Shown here one piece after another: positions 7,511-16,507 of a stretch of 64,000 bases of DNA. The notes beneath the pieces were generated by a model. The model saw only the letters and a program-made list of their open reading frames with translations, was not told the origin of the DNA and did not search any database. The DNA comes from CADEED01 sp041395625 (GTDB lineage: Bacteria; Pseudomonadota; Gammaproteobacteria; Steroidobacterales; Steroidobacteraceae): NCBI GenBank assembly GCA_041395625.1, contig JAWLAE010000002.1, positions 1 to 64,000 on the forward strand. Reading direction: 5' to 3'. The translations under genes were made by a program, and so were the position numbers. Position 1 is the first letter of the stretch. Every line of letters starts with the position of its first letter.

Positions 7511-8731
7511 TCACCGAATCAGATTGTTCATCTCGAAGATTGGCAACAGCATCGCAAAAACAATGCCCATGACAAAGAGGCCCATGAAGATGATCAGCAG
7601 CGGGCCCAGCAGTCCGACCAACGCTGCCAGCAGTCCGTCCAGTTCGCGCTCCTGGCTGAGTGCTGCACGCTCGAGCATCGAATCGAGCTCGCCGCTCGAT
7701 TCGCCGGAGGAGATCAGGTGGATCGTCATCGGAGGATAGAGCTTGCTGACACCGAGCGACCGGCCGATGGGCGCACCTTCGCGCACGCGCGCGGCGGCTT
7801 CCGCTACCGCATCGCGCATCGGCAGGTTGGTGACGACATCACCAGCGATACGCATCGCTTCGAGCACCGGCACGGCGCTGCCGGTCAGGATGCTGAACGT
7901 GCGCGTAAACCGCGCGGTGTTGAATCCGCGTGTGACCCGCCCGAAAAGCGGGACGCGCAACAGGAAACGATGGAAGCGGCGACGCGCATCCGGTGCGCGC
8001 AACCAGCGTAGGAACACGATAATGCCGATCGCAGCGGCGATCAGGATCCAGATGCCATAGTCGCGCAGGAAATCGCTCGTATTGATCAGGATACGCGTGG
8101 CCAGCGGTAGCTTGGCTTTGCTCGACTCGAATACGTCGATCACTTTCGGCACGACGTACACGAGCATCATGGATACGATGCCGAAGCAAATCACCGACAG
8201 TACGATCGGGTAGAGCAGGGCGCCGATGATCTTCTGGCGCATGCCCTCGCGGCTCTCCGTGTAGTCCGCGAGCCGCTCGAGTACGTTGTCGAGGTGGCCG
8301 GACTGCTCGCCAGCGGACACGGTCGAGCGGTAGATCTCGGGGAACACGCGCGGGAAATCAGCGAGGCCGTCGGCGAGTGTATGGCCTTCCATGACCTTGG
8401 AGCGTACGCCGAGCAGAATGCTCTGGATGCGTGGCTTCTCAGTCTGCTGCGAGACCGCCAGCAGGCCTTCTTCGAGTGGCAGACCCGCGCGCACCAGGGT
8501 GGCGAGCTGGCGTGTGAGCAGTGCCAGATCACCCGAAGACACGCCGCGCCGCAGTGCGAAGCGACTGCTGCGTTGCCGCCTGGACTCGCGCTGCGCGACT
8601 TCCGCCACACTGACGGGCAGCAGCGAGCGCTCGCGCAGCAGCTGGCGGATGTGGCGCGGCGTGTCGCCTTCGAGCACACCCTTCTGCTCACGGCCGCCGG
8701 CGTCGAGCGCTACATATTCAAAGGCACCCAT
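7511..8731 (-). CDS. gspF: type II secretion inner-membrane platform protein GspF
   Basis: A 406-residue polytopic protein with the tandem T2SSF domains (about residues 70-193 and 273-395). The first contains LLTRQLATLVRAGLPLEEGL and the second ends LLGPLLIIFMGLFVMGIVFA before the final membrane helix. GspF is the inner-membrane platform on which the pseudopilus is assembled and contacts the GspE ATPase. It follows gspE by 15 bases and is the last secretion gene in this block; gspG and later genes, which usually follow, are absent here. Confidence 0.95.
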   Translation of the reverse strand: MGAFEYVALDAGGREQKGVLEGDTPRHIRQLLRERSLLPVSVAEVAQRESRRQRSSRFALRRGVSSGDLALLTRQLATLVRAGLPLEEGLLAVSQQTEKPRIQSILLGVRSKVMEGHTLADGLADFPRVFPEIYRSTVSAGEQSGHLDNVLERLADYTESREGMRQKIIGALLYPIVLSVICFGIVSMMLVYVVPKVIDVFESSKAKLPLATRILINTSDFLRDYGIWILIAAAIGIIVFLRWLRAPDARRRFHRFLLRVPLFGRVTRGFNTARFTRTFSILTGSAVPVLEAMRIAGDVVTNLPMRDAVAEAAARVREGAPIGRSLGVSKLYPPMTIHLISSGESSGELDSMLERAALSQERELDGLLAALVGLLGPLLIIFMGLFVMGIVFAMLLPIFEMNNLIR

Positions 8732-8746
8732 GGTGCGCCGAGCGTA

Positions 8747-10237
8747 TCAATCTTCGCGCGTGACGCGCAGCACTTCTTCGAGCGTCGTTTCGCCCGCCAG
8801 CACCTTGCGCAGGCCGTCGTCACGGATCGAAGGCGTCAGGGTACGAGCGTAGCGCTCCAGCTCGTGCTCGCTGGCGCCATCGTGGATCATGGTGCGCATC
8901 TGATCGTCGATGATGATCAGCTCGTAGATACCGGTGCGGCCCCGAAAACCACCATTGGCATCGCGACCTGGCCGAAAGAGCGTGGGCGAGGGGTCGGAGG
9001 GCGACAGCCCGAGCAGCCGCCGCTCGTACTCGCCAGCCTCGAAGGCCTGCTTGGTCTCGGGATTCAAGGTGCGCACCAGACGCTGGGCGACGACACCCAC
9101 CAGGCTCGATGACAGCAGGAAGGGTTCGATGCCCATGTCGCGCAGTCGTGTCATGGCGCCCGCCGCTGTATTCGTATGCAGCGTCGACATTACGAGGTGG
9201 CCGGTCAAACTCGCCTGCACGGCGATCTGCGCCGTTTCGAGGTCGCGGATCTCGCCGACCATCACGACGTCGGGATCTTGGCGCAGAATGGCGCGCAGAC
9301 CGCGGGCAAAGGTCATCTCGACCTTGGTGTTGACCTGCGTCTGGCCGATGCCGTCGATGTAGTACTCGATCGGATCTTCCACGGTCATGATGTTGCGCGT
9401 ATTGTCGTTGAGCCGCTCCAGGCTGGCGTACAGCGTGGTGGTCTTGCCCGAGCCCGTTGGGCCCGTAACCAGCAAGATGCCATGTGGCTTGTGGATCAGT
9501 TCGTTGATGCGCTGTTCCGTGACGGGATCCATGCCGAGCGCATTCAACTCCAACCGGCCAGCCTGTTTGTCGAGAATACGCAGCACCACCCGTTCGCCAT
9601 GCCCCGAGGGAATGGTGGAGACGCGCACGTCGACCGCACGGCCTGCGATCTTGAGGCTGATGCGACCGTCCTGCGGCAGACGCTTCTCGGCGATGTCGAG
9701 CTTCGACATCACCTTGATGCGCGACACGACCAGGGGTGCTACGGCGCGCTTGCTCTGCAACACTTCGCGCAGCACGCCGTCAACGCGAAAGCGCACGACC
9801 AAGCGATTTTCGAACGGCTCAACATGGATGTCGGAAGCGTTTTCCTTGACCGCCTGTGTCAGCACCGCATTGATCAGTCGAATGATCGGCGCGTCATCGT
9901 CGCTCTCGAGCAGGTCTGCCTGTTCGGGCAATTCCTGGGCGAGAAAGGCGAGATCCGTCGTCTCATCAAGGCCGGATGCCGCTTCGATCGCGCCGGAGCC
10001 GCTTTCATAGGTGCTGCGCAACAGCGCATCGAACTCGGGCTCGGAGATCTTCTCGAGCCGCATGGGCATGCGCAGATAGCGCCGGGCCTCGGCTATCGCG
10101 AGCGGGGTTGCAGAGGGCTTGTAGGCGCACTCTGCCACGCCATTGGTGACCCGGCGGACGACCACGCCATGACGCTTGGCGAACGTGAAGCTCAGGCGGC
10201 GGGGTGCCGTGACCGGAGTAGTCAGCACTTGGCTCAT
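8747..10237 (-). CDS. gspE: type II secretion ATPase GspE
   Basis: The secretion ATPase that powers pseudopilus assembly. From the ATG at 10237 it has 496 residues; an in-frame TTG at 10270 would add 11. The N2 domain contains ASDIHVEPFENRLVVRFRVD, Walker A is TGPTGSGKTTTLY, the Asp box has MTVEDPIEY, Walker B is DPDVVMVGEIRD and the His box is GHLVMSTLHTNTA. The zinc-binding CxxC pairs seen before the final domain in classical GspE are absent: the positions read LNPETKQ and GRDANGG. It is part of the gspC-D-E-F run on the minus strand. Confidence 0.94.
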   Translation of the reverse strand: MSQVLTTPVTAPRRLSFTFAKRHGVVVRRVTNGVAECAYKPSATPLAIAEARRYLRMPMRLEKISEPEFDALLRSTYESGSGAIEAASGLDETTDLAFLAQELPEQADLLESDDDAPIIRLINAVLTQAVKENASDIHVEPFENRLVVRFRVDGVLREVLQSKRAVAPLVVSRIKVMSKLDIAEKRLPQDGRISLKIAGRAVDVRVSTIPSGHGERVVLRILDKQAGRLELNALGMDPVTEQRINELIHKPHGILLVTGPTGSGKTTTLYASLERLNDNTRNIMTVEDPIEYYIDGIGQTQVNTKVEMTFARGLRAILRQDPDVVMVGEIRDLETAQIAVQASLTGHLVMSTLHTNTAAGAMTRLRDMGIEPFLLSSSLVGVVAQRLVRTLNPETKQAFEAGEYERRLLGLSPSDPSPTLFRPGRDANGGFRGRTGIYELIIIDDQMRTMIHDGASEHELERYARTLTPSIRDDGLRKVLAGETTLEEVLRVTRED

Positions 10238-10275
10238 GGCGGGCTCGGCAGTTCTGACACGCGCATCCAAATGGT

Positions 10276-12381
10276 TTACGGAGTCGGCGGTTCGTCGTTA
10301 GCTGGTTCGGCAGCTGCTGGAGCGGCTTCCGTCTTGTTAGTCGCCGCATCGTCCGCGATGTCCTTGGGCGTCGCGCTCTTGGCGGGTGGCGGCGGTACCG
10401 GCGGGAGCATGGGCTTCTTCGCACCCGGCAGCAACGGGAAGTACTCGCCGCGACCCTGCTTGCGTTGCTCTTCGCGCATGTAGTTGTACTTGGTGTTGGT
10501 TTCGATCTGCGCGTCGATGCCGTCGTGCAGAATACGCGGGCGCAGGAACAGCATCAGGTTGCGCTTTTCCTTGGTGCCGCTGCGATCGCGAAACAACTCG
10601 CCCACGATCGGAATGCGACCGAGGAACGGCACGCGCGATTCACTCGACGTGAGGGAATCGCTCAGCAGGCCGCCGAGCACCACGGTGCCACCGTCGTCGA
10701 TCAGCACGCTGGTCTTTATGGAGCGCTTGCTGGTGATCTGATTGAGATTGGCGACGCCGCCCGCGGTGGCGCCCTCGAGTTGGGAGCTTTCGAGCTCGAT
10801 CTTGAGGAGCACGTTTTCGTCGCTGATCTGCGGGGTGACCTTGAGTATCAGGCCGACTTCCTGACGCTGCACCGTCTGGAACGGATTGACGGAGCCAGTG
10901 GCGGCACCCGTATTGGTGAACTGGCCGGTGAGGAACGGCACTTCGCGTGCCACCTTCAGTTCCGCTTCCTGATTGTCGAGCGTTACCGTGGACGGTGTGG
11001 CGATGACATTGTTCTTGGCATTGGAGCGAATGGCGTTGACCACGGCGGCAAAGTTGATGCCCGTATTGGCCAGCCGGCCAATACCGACACTGAAACCGGA
11101 CGGCGCATTGGCCAGGTTGGTCGCGCTCGGGTCCTGCGCGATCGCCGCGAGATTCACGACCGGCGAGGAGGCGCCACTTGGCAGGAAACCGCCCACCGCT
11201 TTGTTTTCGTTGATGCCGTCGATGACCCAACTGACGCCGAGGCTCGCGCCATTGGTGTCATTCAATTCGACGATCAGCGCCTCGACCAGCACCTGCGCGC
11301 GCCGGATATCGATCTTGTCCACCACAGCCATCAGCGACTGCATGATCTTGCGCGGGGCGGTGACCACGAGCGCGTTCGTTTCAGGTTCAGCCCAGATCGT
11401 CACACTGCGATCGCTCGTGATGCCGGTGGGCGCCGAGGGGGCTGCGCCGGCCGCACCGGCGGCGCCAGGGCCGCCGGCAATCGCAATCGTTGCGCCGACC
11501 TGTTCCTTCAGGCGCGTGGCCAGTTTCTCCGCATCCGCGTAGCGCAGATAACGCACCTGCGTATCACCACCGGAATCGAGCGGTGTATCGAGATGTGCGA
11601 TCAGCGCCTTGACCTTGAGGCGCTGCGACTGGTCGCCACCGATTAGCAAGCTGTTGGAGCGCTCGTCGGCGATCACGCGCACGGTGGCCCCGCCGCCTTC
11701 CGCGGCAGCCTGCTGCTGGAAGAACGAATTGACGATGCGCACCACTTCGCCGGACGAAGCGTTCTGCAGGTTGACGACGTCGACATCCGTGTCGCCCACC
11801 CGATCGATCCGCTGCACGATCCGCATCAGCCTGTTCACGTTGTTGGCGCGATCGGAAATGATCAAAATATTGGAGGCGGGGTAGGCGGCCAGGTGCGCGG
11901 CCTGCGGCATCAATGGACGCAGTACGGGCACTAACTGGGCGGCGCTCACGTTCTGTACCGAGACGATCTGGGTGACGAGTTCGTCGGACGTGGAGCTGAC
12001 GCGTCCGGGCAGGTCGTTGGAAGGCATCTGCCGCGCGTTGGCATCCGGCAGAATGCGCACGATGCCGCCGGTTTCCACGGCGATGAACTGGTGCACGGAC
12101 AGCAGCGCGAGGAACGCTTCGTAGAAGGCGCTCGGACTCATCGCGGTGGACGACAGCATCGTCACCTGCGCGCGCACCCGCGGATCCGGGATGATGGTCT
12201 TGCCGGTGGCGGCGGCAACGGCCTCGATGACCTGACCGATCTCAGCGTCCTTGAAGTTCGGGGTGATGCGCTGGCCCGGCTGGGCGCTGACCAGCGAGGT
12301 CGCCGCGAATGCGCAGAGCACGATGACGACTAGCTGCCGCATGCCGATCCAGCGCCGAAACTGCAAAACCTTGCTCATCAT
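10276..12381 (-). CDS. gspD: type II secretion outer-membrane secretin GspD
   Basis: A 701-residue secretin with a signal peptide at the N-terminus (cleavage near LVSAQPG), N0 domain (ITPNFKDAEIGQVIEAVAAA), N1-N3 KH-like domains with LIISDRANNVNRLMRIV, and a C-terminal secretin domain containing VPFLGRIPIVGELFRDR. A Gly/Ala-rich loop sits in N3 and a Pro/Ala-rich tail follows the secretin core. It forms the outer-membrane channel of the system. It lies between gspC and gspE; the stop and the possible gspE TTG start are only a few bases apart. Confidence 0.95.
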   Translation of the reverse strand: MMSKVLQFRRWIGMRQLVVIVLCAFAATSLVSAQPGQRITPNFKDAEIGQVIEAVAAATGKTIIPDPRVRAQVTMLSSTAMSPSAFYEAFLALLSVHQFIAVETGGIVRILPDANARQMPSNDLPGRVSSTSDELVTQIVSVQNVSAAQLVPVLRPLMPQAAHLAAYPASNILIISDRANNVNRLMRIVQRIDRVGDTDVDVVNLQNASSGEVVRIVNSFFQQQAAAEGGGATVRVIADERSNSLLIGGDQSQRLKVKALIAHLDTPLDSGGDTQVRYLRYADAEKLATRLKEQVGATIAIAGGPGAAGAAGAAPSAPTGITSDRSVTIWAEPETNALVVTAPRKIMQSLMAVVDKIDIRRAQVLVEALIVELNDTNGASLGVSWVIDGINENKAVGGFLPSGASSPVVNLAAIAQDPSATNLANAPSGFSVGIGRLANTGINFAAVVNAIRSNAKNNVIATPSTVTLDNQEAELKVAREVPFLTGQFTNTGAATGSVNPFQTVQRQEVGLILKVTPQISDENVLLKIELESSQLEGATAGGVANLNQITSKRSIKTSVLIDDGGTVVLGGLLSDSLTSSESRVPFLGRIPIVGELFRDRSGTKEKRNLMLFLRPRILHDGIDAQIETNTKYNYMREEQRKQGRGEYFPLLPGAKKPMLPPVPPPPAKSATPKDIADDAATNKTEAAPAAAEPANDEPPTP

Positions 12382-12438
12382 AGAACCCCGCGCAGCGCTG
12401 CCGCTACGTCAAAAACACTGCGCGACCCGTGCCGCGAC

Positions 12439-13443
12439 TCATTCGTTGCCAGACGATACATCGCCTGGGATGGATGGTGGATCACTCGGAATGGGCATCG
12501 GCTGACTCTGGTCGACCGGGACCATGCCTTGCGTCCCCACCAGCGCTTCGGCCTCGGCGGCAACCTGCGCTAAGTTAAGTGACAGATCTTGCTGGCGACC
12601 GTTGCGCGTGACTGTGACGCGTGCATCGGTTGCAGAAGACAACGTGCCAAAAATCTCCTCGCCCCGCCCCTGATCGTCGAGCGGCGTGCCATTGATGGCC
12701 GTGACGAGGTCGCCGGCCCGTAGCCCGAGACGCGAAAATGCCTGTCGGTTGAGCCCAGGATAGACCCGGAATCCCTTCAGTTTGCCGTTGGCGAACACCG
12801 GCTGGGGACGGATGACCTGGGTCAACACGCCAGGTTGCTCGTTGACCAGGCTGCGCATCCGATCGAGCAGCGGTGACTGATTGGGTGCGGCAGCGGCCAC
12901 CGGCGGCGGCGGGCCCGCCATGCCAGCGCCCTGCGGCAGATAGACCGATTCGAGCACGCCGGCGCGCTCGATGACCGCGCGGTCGGCGTAAACCGAATGC
13001 AGCTTCGCTCCGCCACTGATTTCCTCGCCTACAGCCACCACTTTGGCGCTGGCAGCGTTCTCGCCGAGGATGGCATAACCTTCGCGCGGGTCGTCTGCGG
13101 CGAGCACGCCCGCGAGCACCAGCGCCATGGTCGTATTCGGGGCATTCGCGGCGTCGCCAGATACCGACGGTGTGGCAGCCTGACCGAATAGATGCGCATT
13201 GACGATCGACGCGACATCGACTGCCACGGACGCCGAGGCGGCAGGTACCGCGACAGCAGGCTGCGTCGCGCGCGTCTTGCTGCCCGCCAGCCCCACCAGG
13301 ATCATGGCGCACTGTGCTGCCAGCGCCAGCGCCAGCAGGAAGGTGACGACTTGCGGCGCACGTGCCAGCAGGGCGGTGCGCGAATTCGCTGCAGAGCCGA
13401 TGCTCTGTCGCCACGTAGTAGCAGTCATCCGGGGTAAGCTCAT
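12439..13443 (-). CDS. gspC: type II secretion inner-membrane protein GspC
   Basis: The inner-membrane protein that links the platform to the GspD secretin. From the ATG at 13443 it has 334 residues: a short cytoplasmic part, a transmembrane helix (VVTFLLALALAAQCAMILVG), a homology region with IVNAHLFG, and a C-terminal PDZ-like domain containing GFRVYPGLNRQAFSRLGLR. An upstream ATG at 13476 is unlikely because it overlaps the predicted -10 box; an ATG at 13428 is also possible. No strong ribosome site separates the candidates. It is the first gene of the gsp transcript. Confidence 0.9.
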   Translation of the reverse strand: MSLPRMTATTWRQSIGSAANSRTALLARAPQVVTFLLALALAAQCAMILVGLAGSKTRATQPAVAVPAASASVAVDVASIVNAHLFGQAATPSVSGDAANAPNTTMALVLAGVLAADDPREGYAILGENAASAKVVAVGEEISGGAKLHSVYADRAVIERAGVLESVYLPQGAGMAGPPPPVAAAAPNQSPLLDRMRSLVNEQPGVLTQVIRPQPVFANGKLKGFRVYPGLNRQAFSRLGLRAGDLVTAINGTPLDDQGRGEEIFGTLSSATDARVTVTRNGRQQDLSLNLAQVAAEAEALVGTQGMVPVDQSQPMPIPSDPPSIPGDVSSGNE

Positions 13444-13474
13444 TCCGGTGTGCAGCGAGGGATGCCGCACATGC

Positions 13475-13504
13475 ATTCTACGGTTTGCTGTGACAGGCGC
13501 TCAA
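13475..13504 (-). promoter_or_regulatory. predicted promoter of the gspCDEF transcript
   Basis: On the minus strand, TTGAGC (13504-13499) and TAGAAT (13480-13475) are separated by 18 bases. The start of transcription would fall about 25 bases before the ATG at 13443. It diverges from the clpS promoter about 45 bases away. Confidence 0.45.
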
Positions 13505-13547
13505 GCAATTGTTTTCTTTCGGTAAAGTTACATGAATTCGGTCGCAC

Positions 13548-13576
13548 TTGTGTTGCAGATCAGCGACCCCTATAAA
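13548..13576 (+). promoter_or_regulatory. predicted promoter of clpS
   Basis: TTGTGT (13548-13553), 17 bases, TATAAA (13571-13576). The expected start of transcription is about 13582-13584, immediately before the clpS ATG at 13585, so a message from this promoter would be nearly leaderless. No Shine-Dalgarno sequence is visible before this ATG. Confidence 0.5.
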
Positions 13577-13584
13577 CTGTAGCG

Positions 13585-13914
13585 ATGCCAACCCGTGAGA
13601 ACGAACCACCTGAGCGCGGCGAAGCCGGGCTGCTGGTCGAAGAAGCCAGCCCCAAGACCAAGGAACCGCCTCTTTATCAGGTGATACTCCTCAACGACGA
13701 CTACACGCCGATGGAGTTCGTGGTCGACGTGCTGGAGAAGTTCTTCCGAATGAACCGTCCGACCGCCACGCGTGTGATGCTTGAAGTGCATACTCGTGGT
13801 AAAGGAATCTGCGGTGTGTTTACGTACGAGATAGCGGAGACCAAAGTGGCGCTGGTGACCACCTACGCGCGTGATCATCACCATCCGTTGATGTGTACTC
13901 TGGAAGAGGCCTGA
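13585..13914 (+). CDS. clpS: ClpS, N-end rule adaptor for ClpAP
   Basis: A 109-residue adaptor. The flexible N-terminal extension (about 28 residues) precedes the folded core with LLNDDYTPMEFVVDVLEKFF, which forms the N-degron pocket, and a C-terminal part with HTRGKGICGVFTYEIAETK. ClpS delivers proteins with bulky N-terminal residues to ClpA. clpA follows after 4 bases, the conserved arrangement. Together with aat nearby it forms the core of the N-end rule pathway. No ribosome site is visible, and the predicted promoter would put the transcript start at the ATG. Confidence 0.96.
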   Translation: MPTRENEPPERGEAGLLVEEASPKTKEPPLYQVILLNDDYTPMEFVVDVLEKFFRMNRPTATRVMLEVHTRGKGICGVFTYEIAETKVALVTTYARDHHHPLMCTLEEA

Positions 13915-13918
13915 AGCC

Positions 13919-16198
13919 GTGTTATCACAAGAGCTGGAATACTGTCTCAACGATGCGTTCGCGCAGGCGCGCGGCGCGCGGCACGAGTTCCTGACTGTCG
14001 AACATCTGCTCGTTGCGATCATGGAAACTTCGCGGGTGCGCGAGATCCTGCGTTCCTGTGGTGCAGATCTCGAGGAACTCAAGCGCTCGCTGGCCGAGCA
14101 CATCGATTCGACCACGCCGCGACTCACCGAGGACGATGATCGCGAAGTGCAACCCACGCTCGGCTTCCAGCGTGTGCTGCAGCGAGCGGTCTTTCATGTG
14201 CAGTCGTCAGGCAAGAAGGAAGTCGGTGTGGCCAACGTGCTGGTCGCTATCTTCTCGGAGAAACAGAGCCACGCGGTGCACCTGTTGAATCGCGCTGAAG
14301 TAACGCGACTCGATGTCGTCAACTACGTCTCGCATGGACTGTCGAAAATCGCGGAAGAAAAAGGCCCGAAGGACGAATCGACACCGGAAGCCGAGCGCGA
14401 GGGCGACGGTGGCAGTGCGCTCGACAAGTACACGACCAACCTCAACCAGATGGCTGAGGCTGGCAAGATCGACCCCTTGATCGGCCGCACGCTCGAGATC
14501 GAGCGCACGATCGAGATCCTGTGTCGGCGACGCAAGAACAACCCGCTCTATGTCGGCGAGGCCGGAGTCGGCAAGACGGCAATTGCCGAAGGTCTCGCAC
14601 GTCTGATCGTCGAAGGCAAGGTGCCGGATGCGTTGTCGGACTGCACCATCTATTCGCTCGACATGGGATCGCTGATTGCCGGCACCAAGTATCGTGGCGA
14701 TTTCGAAAAACGGCTGAAAGCCGTGTTGGCCGAACTCAAGAAACAGCCCGGTACGATCCTGTTCATCGATGAGATCCACACGGTGATCGGCGCCGGTGCA
14801 GCATCGGGTGGCGTCATGGACGCTTCCAATCTGATCAAGCCGACGCTGACCAATGGCGAGCTGCGCTGCATCGGCTCGACTACCTACCAGGAATATCGGG
14901 GTATCTTCGAGAAGGACCATGCACTCGCCCGCCGCTTCCAAAAGATCGACGTGGTCGAGCCCAGCGTCAGCGAGACGATCGAGATACTGAAGGGTCTGAA
15001 GTCGCGCTTCGAAGAGCATCACGGTATCTCCTATACGGATGAGGCGATCGCGGCGGCGGCGGAGCTGGCGGCGCGGCATATCAACGAGCGCCACATGCCC
15101 GACAAGGCGATCGACGTGGTCGATGAAGCGGGCGCACGCCTGCGGCTGCGGCCCGCCGAGGGTCGCACCAATGTCGTCGACATCAAGCAGATCGAGGATG
15201 TTGTGGCGCGCATGGCACGCATCCCATCGACCAGTGTGTCGGTGTCCGACAAGGACGTGCTGCGCAATCTCGAGCGCAATCTCAAGTTGGTGATATTCGG
15301 TCAGGACAAAGCAATCGACACACTGGCGGCCGCGATCAAGATGGCGCGCTCAGGATTGGGCGATCAACAGAAGCCGGTCGGCAGCTTCCTGTTCGCGGGC
15401 CCCACAGGCGTCGGCAAGACCGAGGTCACCCGGCAGCTGGCGCTCGCCATGGGCATCGAGTTCATTCGCTTCGATATGTCCGAGTATATGGAACGCCATA
15501 CGGTGTCGCGCCTGATCGGCGCGCCGCCGGGCTATGTAGGTTTCGATCAAGGTGGCCTGATGACCGAGGCCATCAACAAGCATCCGCACTGCGTGCTGCT
15601 GCTGGACGAAATCGAAAAAGCGCATCCTGACGTGTTCAATCTGCTGTTGCAGGTGATGGACCACGGGACGCTCACGGACAACAACGGCCGCAAGGCGGAT
15701 TTTCGTCACGTCATCATCGTGATGACGACGAACGCCGGGGCCTATGAAATGAGCCGACCGTCGATCGGCTTCGTCGCCTCCGACAACGCCAGCGATGGTC
15801 TCGAGGCCATCAAGCGCCTGTTCACGCCGGAGTTCCGCAATCGACTCGATGCCGTGATCAACTTTGCACCGCTCGACATGCCGGTCATCGAGCGGGTGGT
15901 GGACAAGTTGTTAGTGGAGGTTGAGGCGCAGCTCGAGAAGAAGAATGTGACGGTGTCGCTCGAGGACAAGGCACGCCGCTGGCTGGCGGAGCGGGGCTAT
16001 GATCCGAAGATGGGCGCGCGTCCGATGGCGCGCCTGCTGCAGGAGCAGATCAAGCGGCCGCTGGCCGAAGAACTGCTGTTCGGCAAGCTCGCCAACGGCG
16101 GCCACGTGCGCGTGCACCTGTCGGCCGATGGCGAGTCGCTGGAGCTCGAATATGAGCCCGCGCCGGAGCCGCGCGAGCTGGCAACCGATCCTGGTTGA
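13919..16198 (+). CDS. clpA: ClpA, ATPase subunit of the ClpAP protease
   Basis: A 759-residue AAA+ unfoldase from a GTG start with GAGG 9 bases upstream. The N-domain (residues 1-150) binds ClpS; the first AAA+ module has Walker A GEAGVGKT near residue 215 and the second has GPTGVGKT near residue 495. The IGAPPGYVGFDQGG pore-loop region of the second module is present, and the C-terminal domain contains GYDPKMGARPMARLLQ. ClpA unfolds substrates and feeds them to ClpP, which is not in this window. The stop codon directly abuts the stop of the convergent infA gene, with no space for a terminator. Confidence 0.97.
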   Translation: MLSQELEYCLNDAFAQARGARHEFLTVEHLLVAIMETSRVREILRSCGADLEELKRSLAEHIDSTTPRLTEDDDREVQPTLGFQRVLQRAVFHVQSSGKKEVGVANVLVAIFSEKQSHAVHLLNRAEVTRLDVVNYVSHGLSKIAEEKGPKDESTPEAEREGDGGSALDKYTTNLNQMAEAGKIDPLIGRTLEIERTIEILCRRRKNNPLYVGEAGVGKTAIAEGLARLIVEGKVPDALSDCTIYSLDMGSLIAGTKYRGDFEKRLKAVLAELKKQPGTILFIDEIHTVIGAGAASGGVMDASNLIKPTLTNGELRCIGSTTYQEYRGIFEKDHALARRFQKIDVVEPSVSETIEILKGLKSRFEEHHGISYTDEAIAAAAELAARHINERHMPDKAIDVVDEAGARLRLRPAEGRTNVVDIKQIEDVVARMARIPSTSVSVSDKDVLRNLERNLKLVIFGQDKAIDTLAAAIKMARSGLGDQQKPVGSFLFAGPTGVGKTEVTRQLALAMGIEFIRFDMSEYMERHTVSRLIGAPPGYVGFDQGGLMTEAINKHPHCVLLLDEIEKAHPDVFNLLLQVMDHGTLTDNNGRKADFRHVIIVMTTNAGAYEMSRPSIGFVASDNASDGLEAIKRLFTPEFRNRLDAVINFAPLDMPVIERVVDKLLVEVEAQLEKKNVTVSLEDKARRWLAERGYDPKMGARPMARLLQEQIKRPLAEELLFGKLANGGHVRVHLSADGESLELEYEPAPEPRELATDPG

Positions 16199-16417
16199 TC
16201 AACGGCCGCGGTAGACGATGCGGCCTTTGGTGAGGTCGTAGGGTGTCATCTCGACGGTGACCTGGTCGCCCGTCAGGATACGGATGTAATGCTTGCGCAT
16301 CTTGCCCGAGATGTGTGCCGTGACCACATGGCCGGTCTTCAGCTTCACTCTGAACGTGGTATTGGGCAGCGTCTCGACGACCTCGCCCTCCATTTGTATT
16401 GCGTCTTCTTTCGACAT
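16199..16417 (-). CDS. infA: translation initiation factor IF-1
   Basis: A 72-residue OB-fold protein at the canonical IF-1 length, starting MSKEDAIQMEGEVVETLPNT and ending KGRIVYRGR. It binds the ribosomal A site during initiation. It is the last gene of a minus-strand run trxB-GNAT-aat-infA and converges on clpA with abutting stop codons. The short upstream gap to aat (90 bases) leaves room for its own promoter, but none is clear. Confidence 0.98.
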   Translation of the reverse strand: MSKEDAIQMEGEVVETLPNTTFRVKLKTGHVVTAHISGKMRKHYIRILTGDQVTVEMTPYDLTKGRIVYRGR

Positions 16418-16507
16418 CCGGTAACCGTGACCCGCGGGAAGGTCGCGGATTCTGCACGAAAACGCGGCCGCAAGCCACTCTGCCTGCCAGTCGGTGAGCC
16501 TCGTGAC

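Noticed and set aside
9176..11646. Long plus-strand frames (about 390-435 codons) opposite gspE and gspD
   Set aside because: Both lie wholly inside confidently identified genes on the other strand and have the same artefactual composition.
13443..13476. Upstream ATG (13476) as start of gspC
   Set aside because: It overlaps the predicted -10 box of the gsp promoter and adds a stretch unlike a GspC N-terminus.
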